From NCBI GenBank assembly GCA_965199005.1, contig CBDAQK010000001.1, positions 1,054,001 through 1,118,000 of the forward strand: a stretch of DNA of 64,000 nucleotides, given 5' to 3'. Position numbers and translations under genes: made by a program. The notes under the pieces are model-generated. The model was not told where the DNA came from. It ran no database searches and worked only from the letters and a program-made list of their open reading frames with translations. This stretch comes from LMUY01 sp965199005. Lineage in GTDB: Bacteria > Pseudomonadota > Alphaproteobacteria > Acetobacterales > Acetobacteraceae. Shown in pieces: positions 43,632 through 52,410 of the stretch (position 1 is the stretch's first letter; the number at the start of each line of letters is the position of its first letter).

Positions 43632-44984
43632 CTAAGAAGACTTCCCCGACAAGGTCGGTGTGTAGGTGGCGAGCGGCGTGGCTGGAACGCCAGTGAGTAA
43701 TGGCGCACCTTGTAGGCTCGGACGGGTGGCTTGCCAAAGTTGCGCATCGAACTCACCATCCCATCTTGCGACTGCGACCGCGGCCACGGCATTCCCGATG
43801 ACGTTCACGACCGACCGGCCTTGCGACATGAAGCGGTCGATGCCGAGCAGCAGCGCCAGCCCCTCCACCGGTAATCCGGTCGCTACGACGGTGGCTGCCA
43901 GCGCCGCGAAGGCGCCGCCGGTGACCCCTGCCGCCCCCTTGGACGTGAACAACATCAACACCAACATGCTGGCCTGCTGAGCAAAACCGAGATGGATGCC
44001 GTAGACTTGCGTGATGAACAAAAGGCTCATCGGCAGGGTAATCGCGACCCCGTCGAGATTGAACGTATAGCCGGTAGGGATGACTAAGCCGACGGCAGTG
44101 GCGGAGACGCCGGACGCCTCCAGCTTGCTGATCATGCCGGGGATCGCGACCTCGGAAGACGAGGTCGCGATCACCATCAGCAACTCTTCCTTGAGGCGAC
44201 GGATGAGGTCGAACAGGCGAACGCCGAACAACCGGCAGATGAGCCCGAAGACGACCAGTATCATGAATGCCATGGTCAACCAGGCTGTCGCGACGAACAT
44301 CCCGAGCGCGTAGAGCGTGTGCACGCCGAACCGGCCAAGGGTGAAGGCGAGCGCGCCGAACGCGCCGATCGGAGCAAACTTGACAATAATGTTGACGACG
44401 CCGAACACCAGGTCGCCGCATCGGCTGAGGGCGTCGCGGATCGGAGCGCCCCGGTCGCCGAGCTTGATAAGGGCGCTGCCAACCAGAAGGGCAATGACCA
44501 CGACCTGAAGCACGTTGTTGTGCACGAAGGCGCCGAAGAAATTGTCCGGGATGACGCCCATGATGAAGCTGGGCAGGGATTGCGACGTGCTGTGCTGATA
44601 TGCCAGGGTTGTTGCGGCCTGTTCGACGGTGGGTCGCTGCACGGCGGACCCGAAATCCACGACGTTGCCAACCAATGCGCCAAGCAGCAGGCCGATTGTC
44701 GAAACTACTTCAAAATAGATCAGGGTTTTAAGCCCGAGCCGCCCGACCTTGCGAAGGTCGCCGACCTGCGAAATTCCGGTGACGATGACTAGGAAAATCA
44801 GCGGTGGGATACTCAGCTCGATCAACGCTATGAACGCGTCGGCGCAGGGTTTGAGCGCTATACCGACGTTCGGCCACACCGCGCCAATGACCCCGCCAAT
44901 CGCTGCGGCAACAACGACCTGTAACCAGGCCCTTCGCCATAGCGGCTTTACTGCAGGCCCGGCGTGGAAATGAGCAGCTCCCAT
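43632..44984 (-). CDS. DctA-like dicarboxylate:cation symporter (DAACS family)
   Basis: The ATG at 44984, with AAAGG upstream, gives 450 residues; the longer extension is spurious. The protein has eight or so transmembrane helices plus re-entrant loops. Motifs include SSSEVAIPGMISKLEASGV (hairpin 1 region), TGYTFNLDG, TSKGAAGVTGGAF (hairpin 2) and GIDRFMSQGRSVVNVIGN. These match the C4-dicarboxylate and glutamate symporters. It imports an organic acid with protons or sodium. Confidence 0.9.
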   Translation of the reverse strand: MGAAHFHAGPAVKPLWRRAWLQVVVAAAIGGVIGAVWPNVGIALKPCADAFIALIELSIPPLIFLVIVTGISQVGDLRKVGRLGLKTLIYFEVVSTIGLLLGALVGNVVDFGSAVQRPTVEQAATTLAYQHSTSQSLPSFIMGVIPDNFFGAFVHNNVLQVVVIALLVGSALIKLGDRGAPIRDALSRCGDLVFGVVNIIVKFAPIGAFGALAFTLGRFGVHTLYALGMFVATAWLTMAFMILVVFGLICRLFGVRLFDLIRRLKEELLMVIATSSSEVAIPGMISKLEASGVSATAVGLVIPTGYTFNLDGVAITLPMSLLFITQVYGIHLGFAQQASMLVLMLFTSKGAAGVTGGAFAALAATVVATGLPVEGLALLLGIDRFMSQGRSVVNVIGNAVAAVAVARWDGEFDAQLWQATRPSLQGAPLLTGVPATPLATYTPTLSGKSS

Positions 44985-45009
44985 GTTTGACGACCTTTCT
45001 GGCTTTTTC

Positions 45010-46179
45010 TTAAGGATGGCCCTGTAGCGAATACTTGCGCAGGTTGTGGGCGCCGACGTCAGCCGCGTAGACGTTGCCATTGTCGTCTGCGCCGATGCCA
45101 GATGCCGAAGAACCGCGGACAACGCTGTTTAGATCGACCGGATCAGGAATGAAAGCCTTGAGCGAACCGTCCTTGGCATTGCCGATCATGATGCCCCTGA
45201 TTTCACCCTTGGAGGGCACCCCGTGCGGCGTGCCAGCCGGTTGCGTTACGCTCGGATCATCAAAGGTCACGCCTGCATAAATCGTGTCGTCCTTGCCGAC
45301 GAAAATCGAGTTTGGTTCGCCGAACTGCGTCCAGGCCGTGATAAAATTGCCATCCTGATCGAAAACTTGGATCCGCCTATTTTTGCGGTCGGCAACGAAG
45401 ACGTGGTTCTCCGATCCGCCGATGCAGATATCGTGCGGTTCGTTGAAGTTGCCCGCCTCTGAGCCCATGTGGCCCCAGCTCTTGATGAATTTGCCATCTT
45501 TATCAAACTTGAGGATGCGGGCGTTGTTGTGCTCGTTCGGCGAATGGCCATCCGAGACAAAGATGTCGCCATCCGGCGCGACGGCAATGCCGGGCGGACG
45601 ATCGAATGTGTTCGGGCCGGTGCCAGAGACTCCCTCCGTGCCCAGTGTCATCAGGACTTTGCCGGTTGGGCTTAGTTTGAGTGCCTCCTGCCCCATGACC
45701 ACGCCATCGGCGTTCTTTGCGGACATGCCGAGGACCGTATCCTTATCGTTGACATCGGTGGTCCAAAGATTTCCATCGTCATCGACGGTGAAGCCGTGCG
45801 GATAGACAAACAGCCCGGCGCCGAGGCTGGCCAGAAGCTTACCCGACGGATCAAACTCCAGAATCGGCGGATTGTTCGCGTAGGGCCCGAGGCAGACCGC
45901 ACTTCCGGACGGCTTGGTCGCGAAACAGCGATGGAAGACCCAGACGTTGCCCTTGGTGTCAACGTGCACCCGGCTGACTTCGCCCCAGTGACTGCCATTC
46001 ATGTTCGCCGGCAGGGTCGGCCACCCTGTCACGAGGTGGTAAGGGTTGGGAAGATCAGTTGGCTTTGGATATTGCGCTTGCTGGGCCTGCGCCGAGAAAC
46101 CGAGGAGGGTGAAGGCGCAAGCGCCCACTAGTGCCGCAATCTTGGAAGCGCCGGTCTGCCGCACCGTCTTGAGCTGCAT
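45010..46179 (-). CDS. Exported NHL/six-bladed beta-propeller protein
   Basis: The ATG at 46179 has GAAGGA six bases upstream. The 389-residue product begins with a Sec signal peptide (ALVGACAFTLLGFSAQAQ, about residues 16-33). At least five NHL-like repeats follow (for example GFTVDDDGNLWTTDV, IAVAPDGDIFVSDGH, ICIGGSENHVFVADRKNRR). The fold resembles peptidylglycine alpha-amidating lyase-type propellers, but the lyase metal residues cannot be confirmed by eye. It should act in the periplasm. It sits 34 bp downstream of an exported-looking MmgE/PrpD gene. Confidence 0.83.
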   Translation of the reverse strand: MQLKTVRQTGASKIAALVGACAFTLLGFSAQAQQAQYPKPTDLPNPYHLVTGWPTLPANMNGSHWGEVSRVHVDTKGNVWVFHRCFATKPSGSAVCLGPYANNPPILEFDPSGKLLASLGAGLFVYPHGFTVDDDGNLWTTDVNDKDTVLGMSAKNADGVVMGQEALKLSPTGKVLMTLGTEGVSGTGPNTFDRPPGIAVAPDGDIFVSDGHSPNEHNNARILKFDKDGKFIKSWGHMGSEAGNFNEPHDICIGGSENHVFVADRKNRRIQVFDQDGNFITAWTQFGEPNSIFVGKDDTIYAGVTFDDPSVTQPAGTPHGVPSKGEIRGIMIGNAKDGSLKAFIPDPVDLNSVVRGSSASGIGADDNGNVYAADVGAHNLRKYSLQGHP

Positions 46180-46213
46180 CCTTGATCCTTCACGCATCGA
46201 TTGAGCTGCCATT

Positions 46214-47716
46214 TCAGGCGACCTGCAGCAGCGGACGAAGCTCGCAGATGTCTTTGACCTGCTCCAGCAGGTAAACCTGTTCGATCAGCTGCGCGCCTTG
46301 CTTTTCGCCAAGTACCGGATACATCAGGTCGCGCGCTTTTGCGGTGACTTCTTCGCGCGTCATCGGGTTTTCCGGCGTGCCGCGCACTGTGTCGTTGCGC
46401 TCGCTCAGCCGGGTACCATTGTTGAGTGTGACCTCGACCACAGCGACGCGCTTGGGCAACAATCGTTCGAGTTCATCCTCGGCGGTGACCTGCACTTTGG
46501 CACGCACGCGAAGAACCGCCGGGTCGTTCATACGAGCGACATCATGGGCGGCGCGGAACGTCAAGGTGCCGTCGATAAGTGTGACCGCGGTCAGATATTG
46601 CAGGTTGAGATCTGGACTGCTGGCATTGTCGACCTTTGGCGCCGCACTCGTGGAGAGGCGGACGACCACTTGCTGGACATCGTCTGCTCCAAACGGGTGC
46701 TGCTGTCGCAAATCAACAAGGGCGTCGATCGGTGATTGGACCGGGCCGCCGGTCGACCATTTCTTGATGATCGTGTCGCTCACCTCAAATCGTTCGCCGA
46801 GCCCATCTACCAGCCCCTGGGGATCGGCTTTCGGCGCATAGGCCGAGAAGAAATTATCGCGACCGGAAAACACGTCGCTCACGCCGGTAAACCCCGCCTG
46901 CATAAGCAGCGCCGCGGTGACGCCGTTGCGAGCGCCCATCGAGCCGAACGTGAATGCCTTCTCCATGTGCTGGATGTCGCGTTGCCAAACGGCATAACCG
47001 GCTCCAGCCTGCTGAGCCGCATAATCCAGAAGCCAAGCCATCTGCTGCTTGCCAAGGTTGGCAACGCAGCCAGCCGCGGCGGCCGCGCCGAAGGTCCCCA
47101 CCACATTGTGGGTGTCCTGCAACACGGTGGTGGCGAGAATGGTTTTCATCGCCCGCATGCCGATATCATACCCAAGTGCCACAGCCCGCACGAAACGAGC
47201 GCCGTCGATATGGAGAAATTCGCCCATGGCCATGGCCGCGGGAACCACGGCGCACCCGGGGTGAGCGCCGCCCGCGCTATAATTGTCATCGGTCTCATCG
47301 GCCTGAGCGAAAGCGCCGTTGACGATAGCGGCTTCGATGGGCCCGCGAAGCAGATTAGCGGCGACAATGGTGGCCGTGTTCTCACCGCCCATCGCGCGCG
47401 CAAACTGCATCGCTTGGCGACCGGCAGGCAGTCCTGACCCCGAAACCATCGCCGCCAGGGTGTCGAGGACATGAATCTTTGTCTGCTCGGCAACGGCCGA
47501 GGGAAGGGCTCGGCTGGCAGCCTCGCTCATATAGGTGCTCAGCGTGTCCATCACCGTGCCTTTGCCCTCGTTGGCAGCGGCAGGATTGTGCGGAAGCGTC
47601 GCTGTAGCGGCGCTTCCGATGCTGAGTGCCAATAAGTTGCGCCGCGCCAGCCATCGGCTGGGATGTAGCGCGGATGAGTCACGGCCCGGGTGACGCAAGT
47701 TCCTTGGCACACTCAT
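46214..47716 (-). CDS. MmgE/PrpD-family protein with N-terminal export signal
   Basis: The 500-residue protein has an MmgE/PrpD body from about residue 56 on: KIHVLDTLAAMVSGSGL, ADETDDNYSAGGAHPGCAVV, VVGTFGAAAAAGCV and TLNNGTRLSERNDTVRGTPENPM. This family includes 2-methylcitrate and itaconate/cis-aconitate enzymes. Residues 1-55 include a twin-arginine-like leader ARRNLLALSIGSAATATL followed by HNPAAANEG, unusual for a family normally in the cytoplasm. The start at 47716 leads the six-gene unit. An internal ATG near residue 56 (MDTLSTYM) would give an unexported form. Confidence 0.87.
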   Translation of the reverse strand: MSVPRNLRHPGRDSSALHPSRWLARRNLLALSIGSAATATLPHNPAAANEGKGTVMDTLSTYMSEAASRALPSAVAEQTKIHVLDTLAAMVSGSGLPAGRQAMQFARAMGGENTATIVAANLLRGPIEAAIVNGAFAQADETDDNYSAGGAHPGCAVVPAAMAMGEFLHIDGARFVRAVALGYDIGMRAMKTILATTVLQDTHNVVGTFGAAAAAGCVANLGKQQMAWLLDYAAQQAGAGYAVWQRDIQHMEKAFTFGSMGARNGVTAALLMQAGFTGVSDVFSGRDNFFSAYAPKADPQGLVDGLGERFEVSDTIIKKWSTGGPVQSPIDALVDLRQQHPFGADDVQQVVVRLSTSAAPKVDNASSPDLNLQYLTAVTLIDGTLTFRAAHDVARMNDPAVLRVRAKVQVTAEDELERLLPKRVAVVEVTLNNGTRLSERNDTVRGTPENPMTREEVTAKARDLMYPVLGEKQGAQLIEQVYLLEQVKDICELRPLLQVA

Positions 47717-47727
47717 TTAGGTTCTTG

Positions 47728-47737
47728 CATCATGATG
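47728..47737. promoter_or_regulatory. Short palindrome upstream of MmgE/PrpD unit
   Basis: CATCATGATG is a perfect 10-bp palindrome, 12 bases upstream of the start at 47716. It may be an operator for the six-gene unit or overlap its promoter. A short palindrome can arise by chance, so support is weak. Confidence 0.2.
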
Positions 47738-47922
47738 ACGGACTTTCCCCTTAGCTTGGCGACGAGCCTCTTTCCTAAGGCCTTGGACTTGGCATTTTCC
47801 TGACTCGGCGACGTGTCGGAGTTCAACGAGGCCTATCTTGGCAACGGCTAAACGCTGGCGGATGACGATTGGGAGCGCCAATGCCAATTTTAAATCGTTC
47901 TATGCTGGGATCATCCGTCAAC

Positions 47923-48234
47923 CTAAAGTGCCGGGTTGGCCACCAGCGGCATGGGCTGGTGCGACGGTGTGTCGCTCGGCAGGCGCACTTGCATGGCGAA
48001 GAACGGAGCGAGAAGCAGCACGGCGATGGAAAGACCGAAGGCCGCTTCCCAAGCCCCACCCGTCGCGTCCAGCAACCAATCCACAATCACCGGCGACGTT
48101 GCCCCGGCGATGGCCATTCCTGTGAAGGTTGTGGCGGCGGATGTGGCAGCATGCGCCGGCTCCACCTCGGTCGCGACCATCCAGAGTGGGGCGTCCCCCA
48201 GCTCTGACATGAAGAAGGCCAGACCGAGGCAGCA
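47923..48234 (-). pseudogene. C-terminal remnant of MFS (ACS-type) transporter
   Basis: The reading frame ending at 47923 contains LGLAFFMSELGDAPLWMVAT, then TFTGMAIAGATSPVIVDWLL and AAFGLSIAVLLLAPFFAMQV. This is the last quarter of an anion:cation symporter-type MFS protein (three membrane helices and tail). About 300 N-terminal residues are missing; the sequence upstream belongs to the promoter of the divergent GntR gene. It is a remnant of a transporter likely once controlled by that regulator. Confidence 0.65.
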
Positions 48235-48315
48235 TGCGCTCCGCCCCACTGGTCTTGATGCACTTGCGCTCGAATCCTTCGAAGAACATGAGCCGCTCTC
48301 TTCACAAATCGCTTT

Positions 48316-48330
48316 TGTTGGCAACCAACA
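48316..48330. promoter_or_regulatory. Inverted repeat upstream of GntR gene
   Basis: TGTTGG-CAA-CCAACA is a perfect 6-3-6 inverted repeat, 45 bp upstream of the GntR start at 48375. Its size and place suit an autoregulatory GntR operator. A second palindrome lies between it and the gene. Confidence 0.4.
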
Positions 48331-48361
48331 TTCGCGCTTGCGGCGCGCGAGTCAATCGTAG

Positions 48362-48373
48362 ATCGTCGACGAT
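48362..48373. promoter_or_regulatory. 12-bp palindrome at GntR start
   Basis: ATCGTCGACGAT is a perfect 12-base palindrome directly before the ATG at 48375, where the ribosome binding site would be. It may be an operator that blocks translation or transcription, and no other clear ribosome site is seen. Confidence 0.35.
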
Positions 48374-48374
48374 T

Positions 48375-49061
48375 ATGAACGATAGCGAACTCACAGAAGC
48401 GCTCCGGCTGAAACGGGAGATCTCGTTGACCAGCCTGGTCCGGCAGGAAATTGAACGCAGTATCGAGGCGGGGGAGCTGAACGCCGGCGACTGGATCAAC
48501 GAGGCGATGCTCGCCGCTCGGCTCGGCATCAGCCGTGGCCCGGTACGCGAAGCCTGCCGGGGGCTAGAGCAGAGCGGACTGGTGACGGTGGTGGTCAACC
48601 GCGGCGCCTTCGTGCGGGCGATCGGCGTGAAGGAGGCGGGAGAGATCTACGCTCTACGTGCGGCGCTATTCGGCTTCGCAGGCTTCCTGCTCGCACCGGT
48701 CATCACGCCGGCGCAGTTGAAGAGTTTGCGAAAACTTCAAATTTCCATGCAGAGTGCCGCGGTTGCCGAATTGCTCGACGCTTACTACCCGCTCAACCTG
48801 CAATTTCACGCAGAACTCGTGACACAGGCCGGGAATACCCGGCTGGCGCGGCAGTATGCTGCCGCCGTGCGGGAGCTGCACCTGTTTCGCCGCCGCGCGC
48901 TGATCACGCCGGGCCGCATGCGTGACTCGAACGCCGAGCACGCCGCCATTATTCGCAGCCTGGCCGCCCACGATGCCGATGCCACCCGCAAACTGATGGA
49001 AAATCATGTGCTCGCGGCGCGCGATCGCGTCTTGTTGCCCTCGTCTTACGCCGGCTCCTGA
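48375..49061 (+). CDS. GntR-family transcriptional regulator (FCD domain)
   Basis: The ATG at 48375 gives 228 residues; a longer frame upstream runs through the promoter and MFS remnant. It has a winged helix (INEAMLAARLGISRGPVREA, about residues 38-57) and an FCD domain with LNLQFHAELVTQAGNTRLAR and a late EHAAIIRSLAAHDAD helix. It is followed in overlap by the truncated LeuC-like gene and then an SDR, its probable targets along with the former MFS transporter. Confidence 0.87.
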   Translation: MNDSELTEALRLKREISLTSLVRQEIERSIEAGELNAGDWINEAMLAARLGISRGPVREACRGLEQSGLVTVVVNRGAFVRAIGVKEAGEIYALRAALFGFAGFLLAPVITPAQLKSLRKLQISMQSAAVAELLDAYYPLNLQFHAELVTQAGNTRLARQYAAAVRELHLFRRRALITPGRMRDSNAEHAAIIRSLAAHDADATRKLMENHVLAARDRVLLPSSYAGS

Positions 49062-50065
49062 GCGGCGCGCCCGACTTTCAGAAGCTGGTTGACCGGAATA
49101 CCGTCCACAGGCTCGATGCGCTGGCCGGCCCCGGCCCCGGCGCTCGCGTGCTGCTCTATGTGGACCGCACCGTCTTCAACGAATACACCAGCCCGCAGGT
49201 GTTCAGCGGGCTACGCGACGCCGGGCGCGGCGTATGGCGGCCCGCGGCCTCGCTCGCCGTGGGCGACCACGTGAACCCCACGGCGCCACACCGCGTGCAC
49301 GCTATGGCCGACCCCGATGCCGGGCGGCAGGTCGAGTACTTCACCCGCAATTGCCGCGATTTCGGCATCGAGCTGCTGGACGTGCTACAACCTGGACAAG
49401 GCATCGAGCACGTTGTCGCGCCGGAGCAAGGCTTCATCTTGCCCGGCACCGTCGTGGCCGCGGGTGATAGCCACACCACGACCTATGGTGCGCTGGGCAC
49501 GCTGGGGTTCGGCATCGGCATATCCGATATCGAGCATGTGCTGGCCACCCAGACGGTAAGCTACACCACCCTGCGCACCCTGCGCGTGACGCTGGATGGG
49601 GTCATGGGCCTGGGTATCACGGCAAAGGACGTGATCATGAAGCTGATCCGCGACATCGGCGCTGATGGGGCGACAGGATATGCAGTCGAGTTCGCCGGGC
49701 CTGGTATCGCCGCGCTGCCAGTGGAGGGCCGAATGACGATCTGCAACATGGCGGTGGAGTGCGGTGCCCGCGGCGTGGTGATCGCGCCCGATGCCGTGGT
49801 GGTAGACTGGCTGCGTGGCCGGCCGCGCGCTCCCCAGGGGGCGTTGTTCGAGCAGGCTGCCAACTCCTGGCTCGCCCTACGCAGTGATCCCGACGCCGTA
49901 TTCGACCGCGAGGTGGCACTGCAGGCCGGTACGGTCGAGCCAATGGTTACCTGGGGCACCAGCCCCGACCAGGCAGTCGCCATCAGCGCCAGCGTGCCGG
50001 ACCCGTATTCCGAACCAAACCCGGTGAAACGGCGCGGCATGGAACGCGCCCTCGCCTACAGTTGA
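49058..50065 (+). pseudogene. Truncated LeuC-like aconitase-family gene
   Basis: The frame LSGAPDFQKLVDRNTVHRLD continues into VDRTVFNEYTSPQVFSGLRD and AAGDSHTTTYGALGTLGFG. This is an aconitase/isopropylmalate-dehydratase large subunit of the LeuC type. The normal protein is about 420-470 residues; this one stops after about 335 at ERALAYS, before the three cysteines that bind the 4Fe-4S cluster. The expected start would be ATGAGC overlapping the GntR stop, but here it is CTGAGC (CTG 49058). GTG 49148 gives an even shorter form. Without the cluster it cannot be a working dehydratase. Confidence 0.75.
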
Positions 50066-50173
50066 TGTTTCGGCCGGGTATGCCGATCGCCCTTTTTCGG
50101 TGGCGCTTCGATCTCGAATGTGCCCGATGATGTCCATGCTGGCGCAATGCATCGTCGAGAGGAAAACAGCCTG

Positions 50174-50869
50174 ATGAGTGAAACACCGGTTGCCATGGTC
50201 TCGGGCGCGACGCGTGGCATCGGGCGTGCCATCGCCCATGAACTGGCCCGTCACGGCTTCGCACTCAGTCTCGGCGCGCGCAACCCCAGCGCGCTGCCGC
50301 GTGAATTGTTGGACGCGGGAGCCCTTGGGGTCGTGTATGACGCGACCGACCGCGGCGCGGAGGCACGCTGGGTGGATGCGACGAGTGCCCGGTTCGGCCG
50401 GATCGATGCGTTGGTCAACAGCGCCGGGATTTCTCGCCAGGTCAGCCTAGAGACAGGAACCGATGTCGACCTGGACGCGATGCTGGAGGTCAACGTCCAT
50501 GCTCCCTTCCGCCTGGTGCGGGCGGTGCTGCCCATGCTCAAGGCGAGTGGCCGCGGACGGGTGGCCAATATCGCGTCACTGTCGGGCAAGCGGGTCATGG
50601 GATTGAATGCCGGCTACCAGATGTCCAAGCACGCCGTGATGGCCTTGACCCATGCGGTGCGGCGCGCCGGCTGGGAGCATGGCATTCGCGCCACCGCGAT
50701 CTGCCCGGGCTATGTCGATACCGAGATGGTCGGTGATGTCGGCATGCCGCGCGAAGCCATGACGCAGCCGCAGGATCTGGCAAGGCTGGTGGTGTGCGTC
50801 ATGATGCAGCCGAACACCGCGGCGGTGGCCGAACTGCTGGTCAACAGCCGTTACGAGCATACGCTCTAG
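50174..50869 (+). CDS. SDR-family oxidoreductase
   Basis: The ATG at 50174, with GAGGAAA upstream, gives 231 residues. The cofactor motif SGATRGIGRAIAHELARHG is at residues 9-27, the active-site serine is in NIASLSGKR, and the Tyr-Lys pair is in YQMSKHAVM. It oxidises or reduces an alcohol or ketone with NAD(P). It lies 108 bp after the truncated LeuC-like gene and may have been the third step of the same lost pathway. Confidence 0.88.
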   Translation: MSETPVAMVSGATRGIGRAIAHELARHGFALSLGARNPSALPRELLDAGALGVVYDATDRGAEARWVDATSARFGRIDALVNSAGISRQVSLETGTDVDLDAMLEVNVHAPFRLVRAVLPMLKASGRGRVANIASLSGKRVMGLNAGYQMSKHAVMALTHAVRRAGWEHGIRATAICPGYVDTEMVGDVGMPREAMTQPQDLARLVVCVMMQPNTAAVAELLVNSRYEHTL

Positions 50870-50921
50870 TGCAGCGGCTTGCTCGCTGGGCACCCGCTCT
50901 GGTCTGCGGGCTGGAACGCGG

Positions 50922-51476
50922 ATGACCGAAGTGGATTTCCTCGAAGCCGTCTGGAGTAATGAATTCAACGTCGAGTTGCTGCGTCGACTCCGATCAATCG
51001 ACTTGCCGGAATGCCATTTGACCGCCGGATGCTTGTTTCAAGCCGTGTGGAACCGCCGCTCCGGGCACCCACCCGCACAAGGTATCAAGGACTACGACGT
51101 CTTCTATTTCGACAACGGCGATCTGTCGTGGGAAGCGGAGGATGAGGTTATCCGCCAGGTGTCAAAAACAACGGCAAATCTTCCAATAAGCATCGAAGTG
51201 AAAAACCAAGCGCGCGTCCATCTTTGGTACTCAAGGCGGTTTGGCGGTGATTATCCGCCACTGAAGTCTGCGCAGGATGGGATCGACCGATACTTGATTT
51301 CCTGCACCTGCGTCGGCATCGACGCGCGGAGCGGGCATGTCTACGCACCAAATGGCTTTGGCGAGATGGAACAAGGGATTCTCAGGATGAACCCGCATCA
51401 CCCGAGCCCGGACCTCTTCCGTCGGAAAGCCGAGAGCTATCGATCTCGCTGGCCTTGGCTCACCATCGAGGGGTGA
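50922..51476 (+). CDS. Nucleotidyltransferase-family protein (DUF925/NTP_transf_6)
   Basis: The 184-residue soluble protein matches the DUF925 nucleotidyltransferase-like family: CLFQAVWNRRSGHPP, IKDYDVFYFDNGDLSWEAED (acidic motif at about residues 55-74), VHLWYSRRFGG and YAPNGFGEMEQGILRMNP. The acidic DYDVFYFD resembles a nucleotidyltransferase metal site. The cellular role is unknown. It stands alone between an SDR gene and a convergent MgtC gene. Confidence 0.82.
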   Translation: MTEVDFLEAVWSNEFNVELLRRLRSIDLPECHLTAGCLFQAVWNRRSGHPPAQGIKDYDVFYFDNGDLSWEAEDEVIRQVSKTTANLPISIEVKNQARVHLWYSRRFGGDYPPLKSAQDGIDRYLISCTCVGIDARSGHVYAPNGFGEMEQGILRMNPHHPSPDLFRRKAESYRSRWPWLTIEG

Positions 51477-51529
51477 TACCACTCACCATCTGGGCACCCA
51501 GACCGCTCTTGCCGCCGCCTGTAGGAACC

Positions 51530-52294
51530 CTATTCAAGCTCCGTCCCATCGCCGACGCTTCCGACACGGAGCACCCCATCGATGGCGCTGAGGCGGGCGA
51601 TCAGGTGGGACACTGGCCGTTTGCCTTTAACCTGCATGCCAAGCACCACCGCCCCTCGGCCAAGTCTTTCGGGCTCCACCCCCTCCCAGTCGGCTTGGTC
51701 GCGATCCTCTTCTTGCGGCGGGCCTGAATCGCGCTCCACTTCCACATGATCGATGGCGAAGCGAAGCTGGGTACAGGCGATTAGGATGCTTCGCAGCAGG
51801 CCCTGGTGGTCCAGGTAGGTGATGCGCAGCCGCGTTGCGGTACGCCGCTCGCGCGGCAGATAAGCCAACAGTTTGGGGAAGACAAACATGATAATGAAGT
51901 GACCAAGGGTAGTTGCCAGCGCCAACACCGGCAGTCCGGCACCACAGGCCATGCCAAGTGCTGCCGTCAGCCAAACCGAAGCCGCAGTCGTCAGGCCCCG
52001 GACGATGTCGCGGCGCATGAAGATCACGCCGCCACCGATGAACCCGATACCGGACACGACCTGCGCCGCCACGCGGGAGGGGTCTACCACCACCCGACCG
52101 CTTTCCAGTACATCCATGAACCCGTATTTCGAGATCAGCATGAAGAGCGCCGCCGATACGCCGACCAGGGTGTAGGTTCGCAGTCCGGCGCTTTTCTGGC
52201 GGACCTCGCGTTCCAGCCCCACAATGGCGGAGAGAACGAACGCCAATGTCAGCTCACCGAGTTGCAGCCATCCCTGACCTGCCGTGCCGAACAA
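51530..52294 (-). CDS. MgtC/SapB-family membrane protein
   Basis: The 254-residue protein begins with helices and the motif SAIVGLEREVRQKSAGLRTY (about residues 22-41), followed by VVSGIGFIGGGVIFMRRDIVRG, typical of MgtC. A soluble C-terminal ACT-like domain of about 90 residues follows (LRITYLDHQGLLRSIL, ending AIDGVLRVGSV). MgtC proteins affect growth under low Mg2+ and modulate the F-type ATPase in some bacteria. Its neighbours do not suggest a shared operon. Confidence 0.88.
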   Translation of the reverse strand: MFGTAGQGWLQLGELTLAFVLSAIVGLEREVRQKSAGLRTYTLVGVSAALFMLISKYGFMDVLESGRVVVDPSRVAAQVVSGIGFIGGGVIFMRRDIVRGLTTAASVWLTAALGMACGAGLPVLALATTLGHFIIMFVFPKLLAYLPRERRTATRLRITYLDHQGLLRSILIACTQLRFAIDHVEVERDSGPPQEEDRDQADWEGVEPERLGRGAVVLGMQVKGKRPVSHLIARLSAIDGVLRVGSVGDGTELE

Positions 52295-52410
52295 TGGTGT
52301 TAGCCGCCTTCGCTGAGAGGGTTCAGATTAGCCGGATAGAATATCGTCTGGCGAGACGCTGAAGCCGGCCAGCGTTTGCAAGACCCCCTTCAAGATCAGA
52401 GCGATCAGAC

